DNA from: an uncultured Roseateles sp.
GTDB taxonomy: Bacteria > Pseudomonadota > Gammaproteobacteria > Burkholderiales > Burkholderiaceae_C
DNA: 64,000 nucleotides
Direction: 5' to 3'
Assembly: GCF_945956965.1 (NCBI RefSeq)
Contig: NZ_CAMFJS010000001.1
Span: 124,001 to 188,000, forward strand
The stretch's first letter is position 1. The number at the start of each line of letters is the position of its first letter. A program made the position numbers and the translations under genes. Below, in pieces: positions 28,099 to 37,500 of this stretch. The notes below the pieces were generated by a model. The model did not search any database. It was not told where the DNA came from and saw only the letters and a program-made list of their open reading frames with translations.

Positions 28099-28620
28099 GT
28101 GCCCAAGAAAACAATCAAGCCACCCGCCGAGTTCTACCGGGCTGAAAGCTATAGCCGGGAAGACAGCCTGGGCTGGTTGATGCGCAAGTTCAAACAGTCC
28201 GTCACGCGTCAGGCGGAGTTGCGCTTGCACGACGTCGGGCTGACCCATGCGCAGTGGGGCGCTTTGATGACGCTGCGCTTCGGCGGCCCCAGTTCCACCG
28301 TGAGCCTGGTTCGCGAGTTGGACGTGGATGCCGGCGCCCTGAGCCGCCTGCTGGACCGCCTGGAAAGCAAAGGCTTTGTGACCCGCGAACGCAGCGAGGA
28401 AGACCGCCGCGTGGTGACGGTGGCGCTGAGCGCAGAAGGTGAGCGCGTCACGGCGGAACTGCCTGCCGTCTTGTCCGACGTGTTCAACGCCCATCTGGCC
28501 GGCTTTAGTGAGCAGGAATGGCGCCTGCTGCTCAGCTTTTTGCGACGAATGATTGATAACGGCGAGGCCTTGCGCGACAGCAGCGCAGCCCGCAACAGCT
28601 CGAACGACACCCCACTATGA
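28099..28620 (+). CDS. MarR-family transcriptional regulator
   Basis: The 173-residue protein has the winged helix-turn-helix of the MarR family: LTHAQWGALMTLRFGG, then STVSLVRELDVDAGALSRLLDRLESKGFVTRERSEEDRRVVTVALSAEG with the wing D-R-R. It likely represses its own operon, which encodes a three-part efflux pump, through the palindrome at 28050-28061 and is released by a pump substrate. The GTG start at 28099 has a weak ribosome site; an in-frame ATG at 28180 is an alternative but would cut into the first helix. The stop overlaps the next start (ATGA). Confidence 0.9.
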   Translation: MPKKTIKPPAEFYRAESYSREDSLGWLMRKFKQSVTRQAELRLHDVGLTHAQWGALMTLRFGGPSSTVSLVRELDVDAGALSRLLDRLESKGFVTRERSEEDRRVVTVALSAEGERVTAELPAVLSDVFNAHLAGFSEQEWRLLLSFLRRMIDNGEALRDSSAARNSSNDTPL

Positions 28621-30053
28621 CCAAGCGCCTAAGCCTGCTGATGACAGCGGCCCTGAGCCTGGTGGCTTGTGCCCCAGTGCCCACACTCAAACCCGCCACG
28701 CAGGCGATTTCAGCCGAGCAGGTGGGGCTTGCAAGCCCTGGCCAGGCAGCCAGCAGCCCGGCCGCGCCAGAACTGGCCCAGCCCCAGGCCTGGTGGCAGG
28801 CCTTCAAGGACGCGCAGCTCGATGCCTTGATCGAGCGCGCCCTGGCCAACTCGCCCAGCTTGGCTGTGGCCCGAGCCCGCATGGACCGCGCTGCCGCCCA
28901 GGTGGAGCAGGCGCAGGCGGCCGATAAGCCGGTGGTTGGCGCCGGCCTGGACATGACTTACCAGCGCTTCCCCGAGCACAGCATCTATCCGCCACCCTTT
29001 GCCGGCAGCTTGCGCACCATGTCGACGCTGCAGGCCGGTGTGGGTTATGACTGGGACTTCTTTGGCCGCCACCAAGCTGAGCTTGATACCGCCTTGGGCC
29101 AGGGGCGCGCCGCGCAGGCCGACCAGGCCGCCGCGCGCCTGAGCTTGTCGGCCCAAGTGGCGCGCAGCTATCTGGCCCTGGCGCGGACCTTGGCGCAGCA
29201 AGAGTTGTTGCAGCGCCAATTGGCCGAGCGCAAGGAAACCTTGAGCCTGGTGCAGCAGCGGGTCGCCGCCGGTTTGGATAACGGCCAAGATCAGCGCAAT
29301 GCCGAAGCCCCTTTGCCCGAACTGCAGCGCCAAAGCGTCATGCTGGACGAGCAAGCCGCTGCCCTGCGTCAACAGCTGGCCAGCCTCAGCGTGCAGCCAG
29401 CTTCCGCCTTGCGTGAGCTGGCGCCGCGCCTGCCCGCCGCCCTGAACCTGAGCCCAGAAACCCAGGCTCAGCTGGGCGTGGACCTGCTGGGCCGCCGCCC
29501 CGATGTGGTGGCCGCGCGCTGGCGTGTTGAAGCCGCCAGCAGCCAGGTGAGCTTGGCGCGTGCCCAGTTCTACCCCAATATCAGCCTGAATGCTTTTGTG
29601 GGCTTCAGCTCGATTGGTGTCGACAAGCTCTTGCAGCCGGGCAGCTTGCAATACGGCCTGGGCCCCTCGATCCGCTTGCCGCTGTTTGACACCGGCCGCC
29701 TGCGCTCCCAGCTGCATGGCTCGGCCGCAGAGCTAGATGCCGCCGTGGCCGCCTACAACGGCGCCGTGATTGAGGCGGTGCGCGAGGCCAGCGATCAGCT
29801 GCGCGCCTTGCAGTCGGTGCAGAGCCAGCAGCAAGCGCAGCAAAGTGCGCTGCTCAATGCCGAGGCCTCGCGCAATTTGCAGGCGCAGCGCTTCGAAGCC
29901 GGCCTGGGCAACAAATTGGCCCTGCTGAGCGCGCGGGGCAATGCCTTGCAGCAACAGCGCCAGATGCTGGACCTGTATGCGCAGCAGCTCGATACCCAGG
30001 TCAATCTGGTGCGCGCCCTGGGTGGCGACTGGCAGGACCTGCCCAAGCGCTGA
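28617..30053 (+). CDS. Outer-membrane efflux lipoprotein, NodT/OprM type
   Basis: The 478-residue product is a TolC-like outer-membrane channel protein with a lipobox LVAC (lipidated Cys18). The WWQAFKDAQLDALIERALANSPSLAVARARM segment is typical of the first OEP repeat, and the second repeat includes GRRPDVVAARWRVEAASSQVSLARAQFYPNISL. It would connect the EmrA/EmrB pair encoded next to the outside. The start overlaps marR by ATGA, so expression follows the regulator. Confidence 0.92.
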   Translation: MTKRLSLLMTAALSLVACAPVPTLKPATQAISAEQVGLASPGQAASSPAAPELAQPQAWWQAFKDAQLDALIERALANSPSLAVARARMDRAAAQVEQAQAADKPVVGAGLDMTYQRFPEHSIYPPPFAGSLRTMSTLQAGVGYDWDFFGRHQAELDTALGQGRAAQADQAAARLSLSAQVARSYLALARTLAQQELLQRQLAERKETLSLVQQRVAAGLDNGQDQRNAEAPLPELQRQSVMLDEQAAALRQQLASLSVQPASALRELAPRLPAALNLSPETQAQLGVDLLGRRPDVVAARWRVEAASSQVSLARAQFYPNISLNAFVGFSSIGVDKLLQPGSLQYGLGPSIRLPLFDTGRLRSQLHGSAAELDAAVAAYNGAVIEAVREASDQLRALQSVQSQQQAQQSALLNAEASRNLQAQRFEAGLGNKLALLSARGNALQQQRQMLDLYAQQLDTQVNLVRALGGDWQDLPKR

Positions 30054-30159
30054 CTCACTGACACAGCCCCCAACGCGCCAATCATTGAATTGGCACGCCG
30101 GCCAGCCAGGCCCAGCGCGTGCCAACAACACCTACTTACGCCAACCTAGAGCCACATTC

Positions 30160-31449
30160 ATGAGCGACTCTGCCAACACGGCTTCCCCCATTTCCGCCTC
30201 GGCCTCGGCTGAGGCCCCCAAGTCTTCCGCCCGCAAGCGCGGCCTCAGCATTGTGGGCTTGTCTGTGCTGGTCGGCCTGCTGGCCTATGCGGGCTATCAA
30301 TGGTTGGTCAGCAGCCGGGTCGAAGTGACCGACAACGCCTACGTCAACGCCGATGTGGTGCAGATCACGCCGCTGGTGGGCGGCACGGTGCGTGCGGTCC
30401 ATGTGGACGACACCGACTTCGTCAAGGCCGGCCAAGCCCTGGTGAGCCTGGATCCCGCCGACACCCGCGTGGCCCTGGAGCAAGCCCAAAGCGCGCTGGC
30501 GCAAACCGTGCGTGAAGTGCGCACCTTGTATGCCAATAACGCCACCCTGCAAGCCCAAATCCGCGCCCGGGACGCCGATGTGCAACGCGCCCAAAGCGAG
30601 CTGGCACGACTGAGCGCCGATGTGCAACGCCGCCAGCCCCTGCTGAGCAGCGGCGCCATTGGCCGCGAAGAGCTGGATCATGCCCAGGCCCAGGTGGCCG
30701 CCGCCAAGTCCACCCTGGCCGCCGCGCAATCGGCCCAGCAAGCCGCGCAGGAGCAGCTCAGCAGCAATCAGGTGTTGACCGATGGCACCAGCGTGGCCCA
30801 GCACCCGAACGTGCAGCGTGCCGCCGCCAAGCTGCGCGAAGCCTTTTTGGCCCAGCAGCGTACCAGCTTGCAAGCGCCGGTGGACGGCTGGGTGGCCCGT
30901 CGTTCCGTGCAGTTAGGTCAGCGCGTGGCTGCTGGTGCTCCGCTGATGGCTGTTGTCGGCCTGCAGCAAGCCTGGGTGGATGCCAACTTCAAGGAAGGCC
31001 AGGTGGCACGCCTGCGCATCGGCCAAAGCGCCAAGCTGGTGGCCGATGTTTACGGCAACAAGGTGGAGTTCCAGGGCAAGATCGTCGGCCTGTCGGCCGG
31101 CACCGGCGCAGCCTTCGCTTTGCTGCCGGCGCAAAACGCCACCGGCAACTGGATCAAGGTGGTGCAGCGTGTGCCGGTGCGCATTGCGCTGGACCCCAAG
31201 CAATTGGCCGAGCACCCGCTTCGCGTCGGCTTGTCGATGATGGTGACGGTGGATGTGCAGGACCAAAGCGGCAAGAGCCTGGTGGACGCACCCCGCCGCG
31301 CGCCGGCCAGCCAGACCGCCATCTTTGACCAGGCGGACGCCGCGGCCGAGGCCGATGTGGCCCGCATCATCAAGGCCAATCTGGGCCAGTCGGCTGCCAA
31401 GGCGGCCGACAAGTCTGCCGCCAAGCCCGCCGCCAAGGTGCACGCCTAA
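30160..31449 (+). CDS. emrA: EmrA/HlyD-type membrane fusion protein
   Basis: The 429-residue periplasmic adaptor has a short cytoplasmic N-terminus, one transmembrane helix (about 30-48) and then the VEVTDNAYVNADVVQITPLVGG start of the lipoyl/barrel-sandwich domain. A long Ala/Gln-rich coiled coil (about 105-215) and the second half of the lipoyl domain (SLQAPVDGWVARRSVQLGQRV) follow, then a beta-barrel domain. The Lys/Ala-rich tail is probably disordered. I chose ATG 30160; the open frame extends upstream to 29941 but only through unrelated residues that overlap the NodT gene. It lies four bases before emrB. Confidence 0.92.
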   Translation: MSDSANTASPISASASAEAPKSSARKRGLSIVGLSVLVGLLAYAGYQWLVSSRVEVTDNAYVNADVVQITPLVGGTVRAVHVDDTDFVKAGQALVSLDPADTRVALEQAQSALAQTVREVRTLYANNATLQAQIRARDADVQRAQSELARLSADVQRRQPLLSSGAIGREELDHAQAQVAAAKSTLAAAQSAQQAAQEQLSSNQVLTDGTSVAQHPNVQRAAAKLREAFLAQQRTSLQAPVDGWVARRSVQLGQRVAAGAPLMAVVGLQQAWVDANFKEGQVARLRIGQSAKLVADVYGNKVEFQGKIVGLSAGTGAAFALLPAQNATGNWIKVVQRVPVRIALDPKQLAEHPLRVGLSMMVTVDVQDQSGKSLVDAPRRAPASQTAIFDQADAAAEADVARIIKANLGQSAAKAADKSAAKPAAKVHA

Positions 31450-31452
31450 ACC

Positions 31453-33012
31453 ATGAGCGCACCGCACGCATTGCCCGAGCCGCTGAAGGGCTCGGCCCTG
31501 GTGCTGGGCACCATCGCGCTGTCCCTGGCGACCTTCATGAATGTGCTGGATTCCAGCATTGCCAATGTCTCGCTGCCGGCCATTTCGGGTGATCTGGGCG
31601 TTAGCCCGGTGCAGGGCACTTGGGTGATCACCAGCTTTGGCGTGGCCAACGCGATCTCGGTGCCACTGACCGGTTGGCTGACCCAGCGCTTTGGCGCTGT
31701 GCGCCTGTTCACCACCAGCGTGCTGCTCTTCGTGCTGGCCTCCTGGTTGTGCGGTTTCGCGCATTCGCTGGAGATGTTGGTGGCCTGCCGGGTGCTGCAA
31801 GGCTTGGTGGCCGGGCCGATGATTCCGCTTTCGCAAACCTTGCTGCTGGCCAGCTATCCGCGGGCGCGTGCCGGCACGGCCTTGGCGCTATGGGGCATGA
31901 CCACGCTGGTGGCGCCCGTGGTTGGGCCCTTGCTGGGCGGCTGGATCACCGACAACGTCTCCTGGCCCTGGATCTTCTACATCAATGTGCCGGTGGGCTT
32001 GTTCGCCGCTTTCCTGACCTGGAGCATCTACCGCGAACGCGAGACGGCGATCAAGAAGCTGCCGATCGACGGTGTCGGCCTGGCCTTGCTGGTGATCTGG
32101 GTCGGCGCGCTGCAAATCATGCTCGACAAGGGCAAGGAGCTGGACTGGTTTGCCAGCGGCGAAATACAAATCCTGGCCGTGGCCGCCGCAGTGGGCTTTG
32201 CCTTCTTCGTGGTGTGGGAGCTGACGGATAAGCACCCGGTGGTGGACCTGCGCTTGTTCGCCCGGCGCAATTTCGTCTTCGGTGCGGCCACGCTGTCGGT
32301 GGCCTATGGTCTCTTCTTCGGCAATGTGGTGCTGCTGCCGCTGTGGCTGCAGCAGTACATGGGCTACACGGCCACCGATGCAGGCATGGCCCTGGCACCG
32401 GTGGGCGTGCTGGCGATTTTGCTGTCGCCCGTGGCAGGTAAAAATGTGGCCCGCTTTGACCCGCGTTGGATGGCCAGCTTTGCCTTTGTGATGTTCTCGG
32501 TGGTGCTGGGCATGCGCTCCAACTTCACCACGCAGACTGACTTCGGAACCATCATGATTCCGACGATTCTGCAGGGCGCGGCGCTGGCCTTTTTCTTCAT
32601 CCCGCTCACGACATTGACGCTCAGCGGCATCACGCCGGACCGCTTGCCGGCCGCAGCCGGCCTGTCCAATTTCGTGCGTATCACCGCTGGCGCCATGGGC
32701 ACCTCAATTGCCACCACTTTGTGGGAAAGCCGTGCCACCTTGCATCACCACCATATGGTGGAGCAACTGAGCCAAGGCAATCCGGTGGCAGGCGAAACCC
32801 TGGGCAAGCTGATGGCCGGGGGTTTGAGTGAAGCCCAGGCGCTGGCGCAAATCAATCGCTTGATCGATCAGCAGGCGTTCACCCGCGCGGCGGATGACAT
32901 CTTTTTGGCCTCGGCGATGATTTTTGTGCTGCTCATCTCCACTATCTGGCTGACCAATCGTCCGCCCAAATTGGCAGGTGCCACAGCTGTAGATGCCGGG
33001 GGCGCTCACTGA
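31453..33012 (+). CDS. emrB: DHA2-family MFS drug exporter, EmrB type
   Basis: The 519-residue protein has the 14-helix pattern of DHA2 drug/proton antiporters. Motifs are FMNVLDSSIANVSLPAISGDL in helix 1, GWLTQRFGAVRLF (motif A), RVLQGLVAGPMIPLSQ (motif B) and LWGMTTLVAPVVGPLLGGWI (motif C, the antiporter signature). With the EmrA-like adaptor and the NodT-type channel it would form a tripartite pump spanning both membranes; the substrate is unknown. It is the last gene of the marR operon. Confidence 0.93.
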   Translation: MSAPHALPEPLKGSALVLGTIALSLATFMNVLDSSIANVSLPAISGDLGVSPVQGTWVITSFGVANAISVPLTGWLTQRFGAVRLFTTSVLLFVLASWLCGFAHSLEMLVACRVLQGLVAGPMIPLSQTLLLASYPRARAGTALALWGMTTLVAPVVGPLLGGWITDNVSWPWIFYINVPVGLFAAFLTWSIYRERETAIKKLPIDGVGLALLVIWVGALQIMLDKGKELDWFASGEIQILAVAAAVGFAFFVVWELTDKHPVVDLRLFARRNFVFGAATLSVAYGLFFGNVVLLPLWLQQYMGYTATDAGMALAPVGVLAILLSPVAGKNVARFDPRWMASFAFVMFSVVLGMRSNFTTQTDFGTIMIPTILQGAALAFFFIPLTTLTLSGITPDRLPAAAGLSNFVRITAGAMGTSIATTLWESRATLHHHHMVEQLSQGNPVAGETLGKLMAGGLSEAQALAQINRLIDQQAFTRAADDIFLASAMIFVLLISTIWLTNRPPKLAGATAVDAGGAH

Positions 33013-33034
33013 GCGTGCTGGCCTGCGGGCCTTA

Positions 33035-33067
33035 AGGGAGATTCAAGGGAGATTCAAGGCAGATTCA
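33035..33067. repeat. Three tandem 11-bp repeats at the 3' end of the AttH-like gene
   Basis: AGGGAGATTCA at 33035-33045 and 33046-33056, then AGGCAGATTCA at 33057-33067. The stop codon of the minus-strand gene lies in the second unit. This is a local duplication between two convergent genes. Confidence 0.85.
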
Positions 33068-34190
33068 TGCCGCCCGCATAACCGGTCATCTCCAGGTAGC
33101 CATAGCCCAGCGCTGGGCCGCCCTGGAGGGGCAGCAGCTCAGCCGGCCCCTCCCAGTAGCGCATGCCGGTGCTGAGCCGGGCGTCGATTTCCTGCGCTTC
33201 GCTGATGGCCTTGAGCCGCCATTGGCCCACCGGCGTGCTGAGCTGCCATTCCACGGGATAGCGGGCACCGCCCTGCGGGCTGTCCCACTGCCGCAGGGCT
33301 TGCATCTGCAGCCCGCCATTGGGGAGGTTGAGCGTGCTGCCATCGGGCCGGCGCCAGCTGCCGCCGCTCCACAGCACCGAGCCGTCGGCGCGCCGCAAGC
33401 GGAACAGGGTCAGGGCCGCACCGTCCAGCAGATTGATACCGCACCAGTCCCAACCGACAGCGCGGTCCGCACCGTCGGCGCCCAGAAAGCTATCGCTCCA
33501 TTCATGGTCCAGCCAAGAGCGGCCATGCAAGACCAGGCGCTGCTTGCCCAGGCGAAGCTGGGCCTGCGTTTGCAATTGCACCTGGCTGTAGTAATGGCTG
33601 AACTGCGCGGGCTGTGGGCCTTTGCGCGACAGGCCTTGTTCGCCTTGCAGCAGCAAAGCCTGGGTGGATTGCGCCGTCAGCGTCAGTTCAAAGCCTTGTT
33701 TGCTTTGCTTATCAGCTTGCCCATCAGCTTGGCCAAAGCGGGCGAGGTAGCGGCTGCGGCCGGGGCTCAAGTCCTGGCGGCGCAGCTGCCAATCACGCAG
33801 GTGCACGGCGCAGTCGGCTTCACTGGCCTCGGCCAGGCCGAGTCCCGCACGGGCGCTGCGCTGCGCGTGCCAGGTCTTGCCGCTGCGCAAATCGCTCAAC
33901 GCAATATGGCCGATCAGCAATTGTTTGGCGGCCAAGGCGCTTGGATGCTCGGCAGGGGCAGGCCCTTTGAGGCGGAAAATGGTCAGCTGAAATCCGAAGG
34001 CAGGCCGCTCCTCGGCCTTGCCCGCCAGCAAGCCGGTCAGATACCACCACTCCAGGCTGTGGCCGTGGTGCGCGCCAAAGTCGCGCGGAAAACTGAGTCC
34101 GCCTGAAGAGGATGCCGCTGCCTGAGACCCCGGCAAATGCCCGCCCAGCCAGCCGGCGGGCAAGGTGTGCAATAGCTGCCGGCGCCGCAT
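33054..34190 (-). CDS. AttH-like lipocalin-domain secreted protein
   Basis: The 378-residue product has an N-terminal signal with three arginines (MRRRQLLHTL) and then FPRDFGAHHGHSLEWWYLTGLL, the start of the AttH/carotenoid 1,2-hydratase lipocalin-like family. Later family motifs are SYYSQ-like HYYSQVQLQTQAQLRL, SWLDHEWSDSFLG and GWDWCGINLLDGAALTLFRLR. The preceding permease and ATPase genes form the usual AttEFG partners, and the start overlaps the permease stop by ATGA. The set may move or modify envelope lipids; this is inference. Confidence 0.82.
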   Translation of the reverse strand: MRRRQLLHTLPAGWLGGHLPGSQAAASSSGGLSFPRDFGAHHGHSLEWWYLTGLLAGKAEERPAFGFQLTIFRLKGPAPAEHPSALAAKQLLIGHIALSDLRSGKTWHAQRSARAGLGLAEASEADCAVHLRDWQLRRQDLSPGRSRYLARFGQADGQADKQSKQGFELTLTAQSTQALLLQGEQGLSRKGPQPAQFSHYYSQVQLQTQAQLRLGKQRLVLHGRSWLDHEWSDSFLGADGADRAVGWDWCGINLLDGAALTLFRLRRADGSVLWSGGSWRRPDGSTLNLPNGGLQMQALRQWDSPQGGARYPVEWQLSTPVGQWRLKAISEAQEIDARLSTGMRYWEGPAELLPLQGGPALGYGYLEMTGYAGGMNLP

Positions 34191-36856
34191 CACCAATCCT
34201 CCTTCACCGCGTGAACGGCTGCATCGCTCGCCGCACGTCGGCCGGCCAGCCAGGTCGAGGCCACGCCTGCCAGCCACATCGCACCGGCCAAGGCCGCCAA
34301 GTGGGCGAGGGGGAGGTGCATGTCCATGCTCCAGTGAAAACTCTGCGGGTTGAGCACCCAGACCAGCACGGCCGACAAAGCCAAGCCCAGGCCCAAGCCA
34401 GCCACCGCGCCCACCGTGCAGAGCAGGCCGGCTTCCAGCAGCAGCAGGCGCCGCACATCGGCACGGCAAAAGCCCAGATGCAGGAGCAAGCCGAATTCGC
34501 GTTTGCGCGCCAGCATCTGCGCCGACTGAGCTGCCGCGATACCAAACAAGCCAATCGCCAGCGTGACCGCCTGCAACCACACCGTGACGGCGAAGCTGCG
34601 GTCAAAGATCTTCATCGACATCTCGCGCAGATCAGCACTCTCGGCAATCTCGATGTCTTGCGGCTGCGCCGCCAAGGCACGCAGGCGCCGAATGGCCGGC
34701 CCTGCCGCTTGGCCTTCGGGCAGCCAGATCGATAGCTCTGTGATGCGGCTGTCACCGCGCCAGCGCTGATAGGCGTCCAAGGGCATCAGCAGCGCACCGG
34801 ACTGGCGCGCATAGTCGCGCCAGACGCCACGCACATAGACGGGCAGGCCGGGGCCTTGGCTTGTTCCAGATATGCCCGCCGCGAGGCCTTTTTCATTGAG
34901 TACGCCGGGCGACTGCAAGGTCAGGCGCTGACCAGGGCGCAGCGCCAGGGTGTCGCGCAAGGCCTCACTGATGTAGATGGGGGTCAGGTCTTGCGCTGCG
35001 TCCTTGTCCGCCAAGGCCGCGCTCAGTGGCTCCGGCTTGGCCAGCTCGCCTTGCAAAGGCAGGCGGGCTTCCTCAATGTGGCGCGCCATGAGGGCAAAGC
35101 GCTCGTTGCTGCCCGGGAGCTGAATGCGGTCCGTGCGTTGTGCTTGAAGGCGCAGAGCGAGACCACTGTGGGCCACGGCTTCGATGAACGCTTGGGGCAG
35201 CGGCGCCGTTTGGCCGTCCAGCCCGATCGCCAGGCTGGCGCGCACATACAGATCGGCAGGCAAGATGCGCGAGAGCCAGTCGTCGAGTGAAAGCCGGAAG
35301 CTGCCCACCATCACGAGCATGGACACCGACAAGCTCAAGCTCACCAGCACGCCGGCCAAAGCGCGGCTGGCTTCACCAGCCTGGTCACGCGCACGTTCAC
35401 GCACCAAGAGCAGCAAGGCTGAGCGGTTGGCGCCCGGCCAATGCGCCAGGGCTCTCATGCTCAGGCGCAGCAACTGCGGCACGCAAGCGATGCCGCCGAG
35501 CAAGAGGCTCAGCATGGCCGCATAAGCCCCCAGCGGCACCTCGGCCCAGCCGGAGCTTCGCGGCAAGGGCGGCAACATCGCCAGCAGGAGGCCCAGCACG
35601 AGCAGGCTGGGGCCCAGCCACGCCGGAAGCCCGCGCGCGCTTTGGCTGCCTAAACCTTTGAGTACCTGCGCCACCGGCAAGCGGCGCAATTCCAAGGCGG
35701 GCAAGGTCGCGCTGAGCAGGCTGACCAGCACGCCCAGGGCGCCATAAGCCGCAGCGGCAGCCCAGGGCAATTGCTCAAGCGCCAGCGTCGCGTGGCTGCG
35801 GCTCAAACCCAATTGGCTGCCCAAAACCTGCAAGCCCAGCTGGGCCATGCCCCAGCCCAGCAACAAGCCCAGCACGGAGCCGATCAAGCCCAGCAGCAGG
35901 GCCTCGCTCAGCAGCATGGCCGCGCGCTCACGCGCCGTCATGCCCAAAACACCCAGCAAGGCCCATTGCGGCAGGCGCTGCGCCACCGACAGCGACATCA
36001 CCGAGAAGAGCAGCAAGCTGCCGGTGAACAAGGCCATCAAGGAGAGCACGCTCAAATTGACGCGGTAGGCGCGGGTCAGCTCGCTCAGGCGCGCCCCTTC
36101 CTCGGGCGGCGGCGCGGCGCTGATGCCGGCCGGCCAGGTTTGTTGGGCCAGCCAGGCCTGGGGGCTGATGCCGCTGTGCAGCCGCAAGTCGATGCGGTCG
36201 ATGCGCCCCAAGCGGCCGAGCAACACTTGCGCGGCGGCGATGTCCATCACCGCCAAGGGCGGGCCGGGCGCAGGCACGGTGCCAGCCAAATCTAAGTCCA
36301 AGCTGAGGGCTTGACCGCTTTCGGCCGAGGCGGCTCTCAGTGTCAGGGCTTGACCGGGCTCGCGTGTAGCCGCTGCCAGGCGCTGCTGGGCGGCGGCATT
36401 GAGCCAGACCTGTTGCGGATCGATCAAGCCAGTGAGTCCACCTGAAGCATTGGTGCTGGCCTTGCCGCTGGCCGTGGGCAGCCAAAGCGGATTCATGGCC
36501 GCGCCGGCCAGCGCATCCCAGCCGATCAATTTCACGTTGAATGGCGTTCCGCTGGCATCACGCAATTGCGCTTGGCCTTCGATCACCGGCGCGGCCAGGC
36601 TGAGAGCCGGGTCTTGCGCCACACGGGCATAGAGCGACTCGGGCATGCCCTGACCGTCTGCGGCCCGCAGCACCAGATCGGGCTGACCGTTCAGGCTTGC
36701 GCTTGCTCGGCCAAATTCATCCAGCGCGCTGCTATTGAGCAGATGCACCGCAAAGCTCAGGGCCACGCCCAGGCAGATGGCCAAGAGAGCTAATAGTTGG
36801 CGGCCGGCTTGATGGCGCAAGGCCGGCCAGGAGAGCTTGAGTAACCAGGTCAGCAA
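34190..36856 (-). CDS. FtsX-like ABC permease (YbbP/AttFG type)
   Basis: The 888-residue protein has an N-terminal helix (LLALLAICLGVALSFAVHLL), a large periplasmic domain, two groups of FtsX-type helices (about 260-420 and 760-880) and a second periplasmic domain between them. That is the duplicated FtsX layout of the LolE/YbbP family in one chain. It should pair with the ATPase encoded just upstream, whose frame it overlaps by seven bases, and with the AttH-like protein downstream. FtsX-type permeases often act on lipoproteins or lipids rather than classic substrates. Confidence 0.88.
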   Translation of the reverse strand: MLTWLLKLSWPALRHQAGRQLLALLAICLGVALSFAVHLLNSSALDEFGRASASLNGQPDLVLRAADGQGMPESLYARVAQDPALSLAAPVIEGQAQLRDASGTPFNVKLIGWDALAGAAMNPLWLPTASGKASTNASGGLTGLIDPQQVWLNAAAQQRLAAATREPGQALTLRAASAESGQALSLDLDLAGTVPAPGPPLAVMDIAAAQVLLGRLGRIDRIDLRLHSGISPQAWLAQQTWPAGISAAPPPEEGARLSELTRAYRVNLSVLSLMALFTGSLLLFSVMSLSVAQRLPQWALLGVLGMTARERAAMLLSEALLLGLIGSVLGLLLGWGMAQLGLQVLGSQLGLSRSHATLALEQLPWAAAAAYGALGVLVSLLSATLPALELRRLPVAQVLKGLGSQSARGLPAWLGPSLLVLGLLLAMLPPLPRSSGWAEVPLGAYAAMLSLLLGGIACVPQLLRLSMRALAHWPGANRSALLLLVRERARDQAGEASRALAGVLVSLSLSVSMLVMVGSFRLSLDDWLSRILPADLYVRASLAIGLDGQTAPLPQAFIEAVAHSGLALRLQAQRTDRIQLPGSNERFALMARHIEEARLPLQGELAKPEPLSAALADKDAAQDLTPIYISEALRDTLALRPGQRLTLQSPGVLNEKGLAAGISGTSQGPGLPVYVRGVWRDYARQSGALLMPLDAYQRWRGDSRITELSIWLPEGQAAGPAIRRLRALAAQPQDIEIAESADLREMSMKIFDRSFAVTVWLQAVTLAIGLFGIAAAQSAQMLARKREFGLLLHLGFCRADVRRLLLLEAGLLCTVGAVAGLGLGLALSAVLVWVLNPQSFHWSMDMHLPLAHLAALAGAMWLAGVASTWLAGRRAASDAAVHAVKEDW

Positions 36857-37500
36857 GATTGCAGGCCTGATTCGCTCAGGCGCAAGCTGCGATCGGCGCG
36901 CGCAGCGGCCACTTCAGAATGGGTCACCAGCAAGCAGGCCGTGCCTTGCTCACGCACCTGGGCCAGCAGCAGATCCAGCACCTCGCGGGCATGGCGGGCA
37001 TCCAGATTGCCGGTGGGTTCATCGGCCAGGATCAGGGCAGGGCGGTGCACCAAGGCGCGGGCAATGGCAACGCGCTGCAATTGGCCGCCGGAGAGTTGGC
37101 GCGGCATGCGCTGGGCCAGGGCGCCTAAGCCCACCGCATCGAGCATGGCCTGCACGCGTGTGGGATTGGGCTGCTTCAAGAGCAGCAGCGGCAGGCCCAC
37201 GTTGTCTGCCACGCTCAGATGCGGCAGCACATGAAAAGCCTGGAAGACAAAGCCCAGCTTGGCGCGGCGCAGCAGGGCGCGCTGCGCTTCATTCATGGCG
37301 CTCAAATCCGCGCCTTCGATCAAGACCCGACCCTGGCTGGGTTCATCCAGGCCGGCCAGGCAATTCAGGAGCGTGGATTTGCCCGTTCCTGATTCGCCCA
37401 CCAGGGCAAGCAATTCGCCGCTGCGGATATGCAGGTCCACGCCGCTGAAAACCGGCGTGTCGCCATAGGCCTTAGCCAAGCCCTGGGCCTGCAGAATCAT
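36850..37500 (-). CDS. ABC transporter ATPase (YbbA/LolD type)
   Basis: The 216-residue ATPase has Walker [10 protein letters not shown] (35-43), Q-loop [21 protein letters not shown] (typical of LolD/MacB/YbbA), signature [15 protein letters not shown], Walker [13 protein letters not shown] and H-loop VTHS. It would energise the FtsX-like permease encoded next. It overlaps miaA (ATGA) upstream and the permease downstream, so the genes form one tight array from miaA onward. Confidence 0.92.
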   Translation of the reverse strand: MILQAQGLAKAYGDTPVFSGVDLHIRSGELLALVGESGTGKSTLLNCLAGLDEPSQGRVLIEGADLSAMNEAQRALLRRAKLGFVFQAFHVLPHLSVADNVGLPLLLLKQPNPTRVQAMLDAVGLGALAQRMPRQLSGGQLQRVAIARALVHRPALILADEPTGNLDARHAREVLDLLLAQVREQGTACLLVTHSEVAAARADRSLRLSESGLQSC

